From Xestospongia bergquistia (taxonomy: Eukaryota; Porifera; Demospongiae; Haplosclerida; Petrosiidae), in NCBI GenBank assembly GCA_963965975.1, contig OZ014418.1:2299775-2363774 (forward strand): a stretch of DNA of 64,000 nt, in the 5' to 3' direction. A model generated the notes under the pieces. That model ran no database searches, was not told the DNA's origin, and saw only the letters and a list, made by a program, of their open reading frames with translations. Both the position numbers and the translations under genes were made by a program. Below, piece by piece: positions 51,791-64,000 of the stretch (within the stretch, counting starts at the first letter, position 1; every line of letters begins with the position of its first letter).

Positions 51791-52141
51791 TACATTTGAT
51801 TGGTTCTGTTTAGAAAAGATATAACTACTTAAAATTTAAATCAAGCTGTATTGTTTTGTAAATATTTTGTATAATATCTCTTTGTTGATATGATAAACAC
51901 ACACATTTCTTTGTTTATGTAACTATGTATGGTTTGGAATCAGATGTTAGAAAATGACATAAAACAGACAAGTCATATCATGTCTTCGATCTCCTCTCCA
52001 TTAACTAGGGCTTTATATTACTTTCATTACTTCAAATAACATTGTTAATATCATGAGTCAACAGTGACAAATGCATGATAATGATAATTGATCCTTAAGT
52101 TACATTTTTCAAACATAACTAGCTAAGTTAAACCATTGTAG

Positions 52142-53577
52142 TTATCTTTGTTGAAGAGACAAAGTCAGACATGAGAAAACTTCTTGAAGTACTCTACGAC
52201 AAGCATGACCTGGTAAAAAACCGCCCCCTTGATTGTGTTCTTCAAGTTGATGTACATTCTTCACATACCTAAAATTATATATTATAGCAATCAAGTGGAA
52301 CTATTTTAAAAATACTAGTACATTGTGTTTCTACCTAGCATGTGAAGGATGTCATTTCATTCTAAATCAATTACCACCACCTTGATGCACAATCATAACA
52401 AATTAATTTGATTAATTATTACAACTAACAAGATATAAAGATATAGAATACAAATTAACCATGATCGTTTACTACAAGAAAGATGAAGGAAGTAGTATTA
52501 ATAATTTAATTATTAATACTACAAGCATGACAAAGTTTCCATATTTGTTATAAACTTATTTTTTAGCTTTCAATTTTCAATTATAGCAAAATATTAAAAA
52601 CTTCAATGTCAGTACCAAACTATCTTAGGTGGATTTTTTGACTTGAAAGAGCAGTAGTGACTGCCATATAGATGAATACAGTCTTTAACTCTCTAGCTAT
52701 ATTGACAATAGGGAAAGTATAATACATGACCATCACTGGACTATAGCCAATCTTGGGAGGATTTTTTGAAATAGTCATATCAAAATGACCACACATTACA
52801 AAAGAGACAATATAGAGTATTTAATCCTATATACATTGACAATAGGGAAAGTATAGTACCTGACTATCACTGGACTATAGCCAGTATTTAGTGGCTTCTG
52901 TGGTGGTGTCTAGTATATCATTTACACTTGCCTATAACTCTCTAATTCCTATAGATCTGGTGGTCCTGGTCCATAAGTAATAATGGTTGATAGGTATACA
53001 AAGTACCAGCTTCCATTGGAATAAGCTTAAGAGCAAACAAGAATATAATTATCCTATAATTGCTTAGAAGATGTCATAGTAAAACATTAAAACTTATAGA
53101 AATATGAAGTGACAAGACAAGCTTTGAGTATTATCAATGTACCTACCTACCTTCAGTATGTACACCATCAGTTATAAATTAAACTATGTGTTTAATTGTA
53201 TTTCCATTGTTGTATACAACAATAGAATAAAATAATGTATGTACATATTGTACATTATATATGACAATTATAGGGCTACCTGGTATACAAAACATGTAGA
53301 GATAGTTTTTGGATACTACTAAATATAAAGTAATTCTTATTTTTAAAGGAACTGCCAATAATAAGTTAAAGGATAACTATAAATTATCAATTAATAGCAT
53401 AGATTTATGGACAGATAAATTGGCACAAATGATTGGGTGAGGTTATGATTCCCACGTGTAAACAATCACGATAAAAGCTCGTTACTAGACTTACATTTGT
53501 GTCCACAGACGTTGACCAGCAATTTCATATTAGGATTCTGGTAAGAACTAGTTCGACATTGAGGACAAACCTGCTTC
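52142..53577 (-). pseudogene. MNAT1: MNAT1 remnant, copy 2
   Basis: Exon 8 equivalent 52142-52268 is open ([19 protein letters not shown] to SLQQR stop). Exon 7 equivalent (about 52932-53035) has a 7-base deletion and a TAG, and its donor is GC. Exon 1 equivalent (53494-53577) keeps the RING start [20 protein letters not shown] but the ATG is changed (ATCGTGAAG instead of ATGGAG). Exons 2-6 are deleted. It is still head-to-head with NRAMP copy 2. Confidence 0.83.
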
Positions 53578-53697
53578 ACGATAGCCACACTCCTATCTAT
53601 TCTTGGGGGTGGGAACATATGCGTAGACTTGGCAAGTAATCATGAATATAGATACTGCAACTTGAAGGCAGCTAGACTCTTTGGGTTAGTAGGCGAT

Positions 53698-58728
<5,031 letters not shown>

Positions 58729-59523
58729 AAATGAATTATAAAATTCAAATTGTTTTATAATAATTTACAATTATAATAATTTATATTGTTTGTACTGTTT
58801 TTATAATTATTTAAGATTATTATATTTAATTTTTATAATTTTATCAATTAATTTACAATTTGTACGTTGTGAGTGTTTTATATATAGTTAAATAACTTGT
58901 AATTTATTAAGTCATAAGATTATATAGTAAATTTACTCCTCTCTCAGTCACATTGATGATACTGCTCAGTGAAATAAAATTTATAGGTTTATGCTATATA
59001 CATAATAGTTGCTTCTGGTGGTGTACTTCACAAATGCCATCATCCCACAGCCTAGAAAGGTGCTTTATATATTAGATTTAAGTAACATTGAAGTCACTAT
59101 GGTAATTTCTGTTTATTAAGTATGAAATACAATATGTACTTTAAGATTTGATGTATTACTGTATAGTCCAAATTATATATTGCTGTATAATTACAGCTGA
59201 CTCCAGGACATGTCAAAGTATTTTATTTAATTGCATGATTTAGTAATTATGGTAAATTTAAGTGTTGTAGGTCATTCTTAACAAAGCTCCCTAGATATTC
59301 AAATTAAGATAACAAGTGTCCTCATGTGACAAATATCTATATGAAAGTTGTTTCATGACATAGTAATCATCTGATTCTATTAAATTAAATTTAGGGCTTT
59401 GTATTACTTTCATTACTTCAAATAACATTGTTAATATTATGAGTCAACAATATCACGACACATGTATTGAATAATAATGATCATTTTTCAAACATACAAC
59501 TAGTAAAGTTAAAATGACTGTAG
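58729..59523. other. Intergenic between NRAMP copy 2 and MNAT1 (convergent)
   Basis: AT-rich 3' flank of the transporter. The left part matches 49779-50300 and the last ~130 bases match the DNA next to the MNAT1 remnants at 41.5 and 52.0 kb. No gene seen. Confidence 0.5.
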
Positions 59524-62400
59524 TTATCTTTGTTGAAGAGACAAAGTCAGACATGAAAAAGCCTCTTGAAGTGCTCTATGACAAGCATGAGCTGGTAGAA
59601 AACCACCCCCTTGATTGTGTTCTTCAAGTTGACGTACGTTCTTTACATACCTAAAATTATATGCTATAGTAATCAAGTGGAAATATAGTACAACTATTTT
59701 AAAAATACTAGTACATTGTGTTTCCACCTGGGATGTGAAGGATGAAAAATCTAAATCAGTTACTGCCTTGACACACACCACAACCATTGAATTTAATTAT
59801 TAATACAGCAAGCATGAGTAAGTTTTGAAAATTTGATATAGACTTTTACTAGGATAGTATAGTACATGACTATCACTGGACTATAGCCAATATTAAGTGG
59901 CTTCTGTGGTTGTGTCTAGTATATCATTTACACTTACCCATAACTCTCTAATTCCTCTAAATCTGGTACTCCTGGTCCATAAGTCTCTATTAATAATGGT
60001 TGATAAGTATACAAAGTACCAGCCTCCATTGGAACAAGCTCAAATGTTATCTCTCCCTAAATTATAACCACTTATATCAACATGTTTCACTTAATATGTA
60101 CCTTTTGTTCTTGAAATTGAGGTTTAGAGAAGACACCACCAACAGCTTCAGTTTGTTCATCTTCACTTTGAGTAGCAGCATTAACTTCAGCTACCACCTC
60201 CTCAGCAGGACGATCAGAAGATATCTATCATACAGTGACATTATTAGTATCAATAATATAAGATTCTTACTAATTCTTGTAGAAGGTTTTCTTGTTGTTT
60301 CTTACGAGTTTTAATGGCTTCAGCAGCTTCTTGACGAGCACGCTGATTTCTTAGTTCCTGTTCTGTCTTCTCTAAATCTAATTGCGTACGTACAATTTGT
60401 TCTTTTCGAAGCTATTGGAAAAGTTAGAAGAATTATATACTTATCTGTGTATCCATTCATTTAGTTAGTCATTGTAGTCTACTCACTTGTTTCTGTCTAT
60501 TTTTCATGATAGCTGTTTGGTTCTCTCTTCGATATTGTTCAATTTTTTCTTTTGTCAATTCCACATCAATACCATTGGCTAAATTAAAGACTATACAAAG
60601 TGCATAAGTCACAGGTTAATCAATCCAGACTCTTCAATTAGTCAATGCATATTAGTAGTTACAAATTGGATAATTTATGTCGGTAATATAGCCAACTTAC
60701 TAATACATTCAACTTCTTCCAAGTAATCGTTATAGTCACTAAGTGTAGGGAAATCCTCCTCTGTCTTGTTGTAGCTATAAGAAATTAAAAATAAAATTTT
60801 AATGACATTATTAAACTGACTCTTTTAAGATTTTCTTTCTAATTTCTACTTCTTTCTCTACATAAGAGTCCTCAAATTGTTGCATCCGGTATTGGTTCCT
60901 ACGTAATGCTATACCACACTCTGGACAAGTCGCTGAAGGTCGTGTGAAGACCGCATCAACACAGGACTCACATCTTAATAGATATAATATAAAATTTAAT
61001 AGTTACCTTGTGAGAACAATATTTATAATAACATCTCTTGAGTTAACTAAATGCCATCTCTAAAATACAGAAAGTAGAGCTCAGAAAAGGATTAGTGTAT
61101 CATTGAATGACCACTGACTATCAAGGCAACCTAAAATATGTCTTAATACAATAACTATATTAATTATGCTAAACTATTGTGTATGAACATTTATTAATTA
61201 TTATTCTAACAAAAAATGGTACACATAGACAGTACCTTTACCTGGATAAAATTAGAAATTAATACATATGTAGTATAAATAGAATTGAAGAACTCTTACT
61301 TACAAAAAATGTACTAGTAGTGATCATTTATAATACAACTTTGACTAATATTAAAGTTAAATTCAGGAATATACTTTTATTCCTACTAGCTACAGAAGCC
61401 AAAGATGGATATTCTAATTCTTATTTCCTATTTCTTCCATGCACCTTCATGTACATATTTGAAAATTCGAATTAACAACCCAGTTGATGAGTTCTAATTC
61501 CTTAGTCCTAATTCCGTTCTTGGCATGAGTGTCATTTCCATTTTTTATTAGGCTTTTCTTGTTACTTAATAAAACGTGGAGCATGAGTACAACTAGTTGT
61601 CTCTTAGAATCGAGTATCAGCGAGATGTTTCCATAGGTTCCTGTTTTTGATTGTATATTGTAATGTCTGCCCTCAGCTTCTGTACAACTGTATTTGGAAT
61701 AGTTAGTTGAACGATGTTATATGGAATTTTTGAATACATGAAGGTACGTAAAAGAAATAGGAATATCTGTCCTTAGCATCTGTAACTAGCTCAACAGTAA
61801 ACAAAAATATAATTATCCTATAATTATTTTTAAGATGTCACATTAAAACATTAAAGTTTAAAACTTATATAAATATGAAGTGATTACAAGACAAGCATTG
61901 AACATTACCTATCATTGACATCATCAGTTACAATATGTGGATTAATTTTATTTAAATTGTTGAATAAAATAATAGAATAATATGATGTGTAAACATATAG
62001 GTATATACATAACATATGATCTAAAAAAATTATAGGACTACCTTGTATACGAAATATGTAAAGATAGTTTTGGATACTACTAAATGTAAAGTAATTCTTA
62101 TATTTAAAGGAACTGCCAATAATAAGTTAAAGGATAACTGTAAATTATCAATTAATAGTATAGATTTATGGACAAATTAATAGGCATAAACAAACCTAAT
62201 TCAGTATTAAAGTTATTATATACAACAATGTGGGTGTGGTTATATGAATGACCACGTGTAAAATTAATAATAAACGTCGTAGTACACGTTTGCTGGTTAT
62301 TATTAGAGACTTACAATTTGTGTCCACAGACATTGACTAGCAATTTCATGTTAGGATTCTGGTAAGAACTAGTTCGACATCGAGGACAAACCTGCTCCAT
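59524..62400 (-). CDS. MNAT1: CDK-activating kinase assembly factor MAT1 (complete)
   Basis: MAT1 assembles CDK7-cyclin H (CAK) and links it to TFIIH in the nucleus. Eight exons: 62315-62400, 60821-60973, 60701-60774, 60487-60590, 60271-60411, 60102-60224, 59938-60056, 59524-59650; 308 aa (human 309). The N-terminal C3HC4 RING is complete ([32 protein letters not shown]), followed by [28 protein letters not shown] and a long charged coiled coil. The C-terminal part has [20 protein letters not shown] and ends [14 protein letters not shown], the hydrophobic CAK-activating region. Intron 1 is long (1.3 kb). The ATG lies 119 bp from the NRAMP copy 3 ATG on the other strand. Confidence 0.95.
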
Positions 62401-62519
62401 AATCACCACACTCTATCTAGTCGTGGGCGTGGCAACATATGCGTAGTTGATAAGCAATCATGAATATAGACAATGTTAGCAGCTTGGAAGCGGCTGGACT
62501 CTCCGGGTTAGTTGGCGAT
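62401..62519. promoter_or_regulatory. Bidirectional MNAT1/NRAMP promoter
   Basis: Only 119 bases separate the divergent MNAT1 and NRAMP copy 3 start codons, so both 5' UTRs and core promoters must overlap. The sequence is GC-richer than the surroundings (GCGGCTGGACTCTCCGGGTT) with no TATA box next to either start. The equivalent stretch is kept at about 53578-53697 and partly at 42950-43034, in front of NRAMP copies 2 and 1. Confidence 0.7.
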
Positions 62520-63696
<1,177 letters not shown>

Positions 63697-64000
63697 GTAA
63701 GTTTGAAACCAAGAGACTGAGACTGAAACCAAGAGAATGAGACTGAGACTAAGAGACTGAAGCTAAGACCAAGAGCATAATCATTTGTTCCAAGGCTATG
63801 ATTTAATTGTTAAAGCCTTAATGCATGATAGAAAAATCTTAGCTATTGTTTGAACAATTGTAGTGTTCATCTTTAGGAACATTTATTGACTACTAAGACA
63901 AGTATCAAGGATTAGAATTCTCTTACTAGGTCAATACAAGATATTTTATATGCAAAGAAAAACTCATTGTTATTAAAATCTGCTCACTTGCATCAGTTTC
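63697..64000 (+). other. NRAMP copy 3 intron 5, running off the window
   Basis: Matches the corresponding intron of copies 1 and 2, including the short GAGACTGA(A)ACCAAGA tandem motif (63708-63775), which is longer in copies 2 and 3 than in copy 1. Confidence 0.75.

Overview
The window is eukaryotic nuclear DNA from an animal. Genes are split into many short exons with GT-AG introns, often only 50-300 bp, in visibly AT-rich DNA. The recognisable products are animal or opisthokont proteins: ANAPC1, MNAT1, NRAMP/SLC11, a Prd-like homeodomain, SRCR and fibrinogen-related domains. Compact genes, high AT and SRCR/FReD fragments would fit a demosponge such as Amphimedon; that is an inference, and no marker here proves the species.

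Layout: (1) 1-1413, 3' end of a coiled-coil plus Kelch-repeat gene (+). (2) 2603-17079, a complete gene for anaphase-promoting complex subunit 1 (ANAPC1/APC1), which I could resolve into 49 in-frame exons (about 1,877 aa), with a MITE-like insertion and several satellites in its introns. (3) 14.85-37.5 kb, a scrambled tandem array. Its pieces are the ANAPC1 3' end (copied once), the 3' end of an ATG2-like autophagy lipid-transfer gene (six partial copies), a small Prd-like homeobox gene on the minus strand (one complete copy, four damaged) and a secreted SRCR-domain gene start (four copies). Most copies carry different disabling mutations, and one homeobox copy has its homeodomain excised. (4) 37.5-41.3 kb, a GC-richer 42-bp tandem repeat, a decayed coiled-coil gene (-) and a fibrinogen-domain relic. 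(5) 41.6-64.0 kb, a three-fold tandem duplication of a head-to-head pair: MNAT1 (CDK-activating kinase assembly factor, -) and an NRAMP-type divalent metal transporter (+). Two NRAMP copies are complete (538 aa each), the third runs off the window. Only the last MNAT1 copy is complete (308 aa); the other two are reduced to terminal exons. A 1.6-kb transposon with terminal inverted repeats sits in intron 1 of the first NRAMP copy.

Functionally the intact genes are housekeeping (APC/C ubiquitin ligase; CAK/TFIIH assembly; metal import) plus one probable transcription factor. They do not form one pathway. The main interest is genomic: repeated local duplication that keeps some genes intact (NRAMP) while shredding their neighbours (MNAT1, ATG2-like, homeobox, SRCR). 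All exon coordinates were read by hand from splice signals, frame continuity and remembered family similarity; no alignment or expression data were available.
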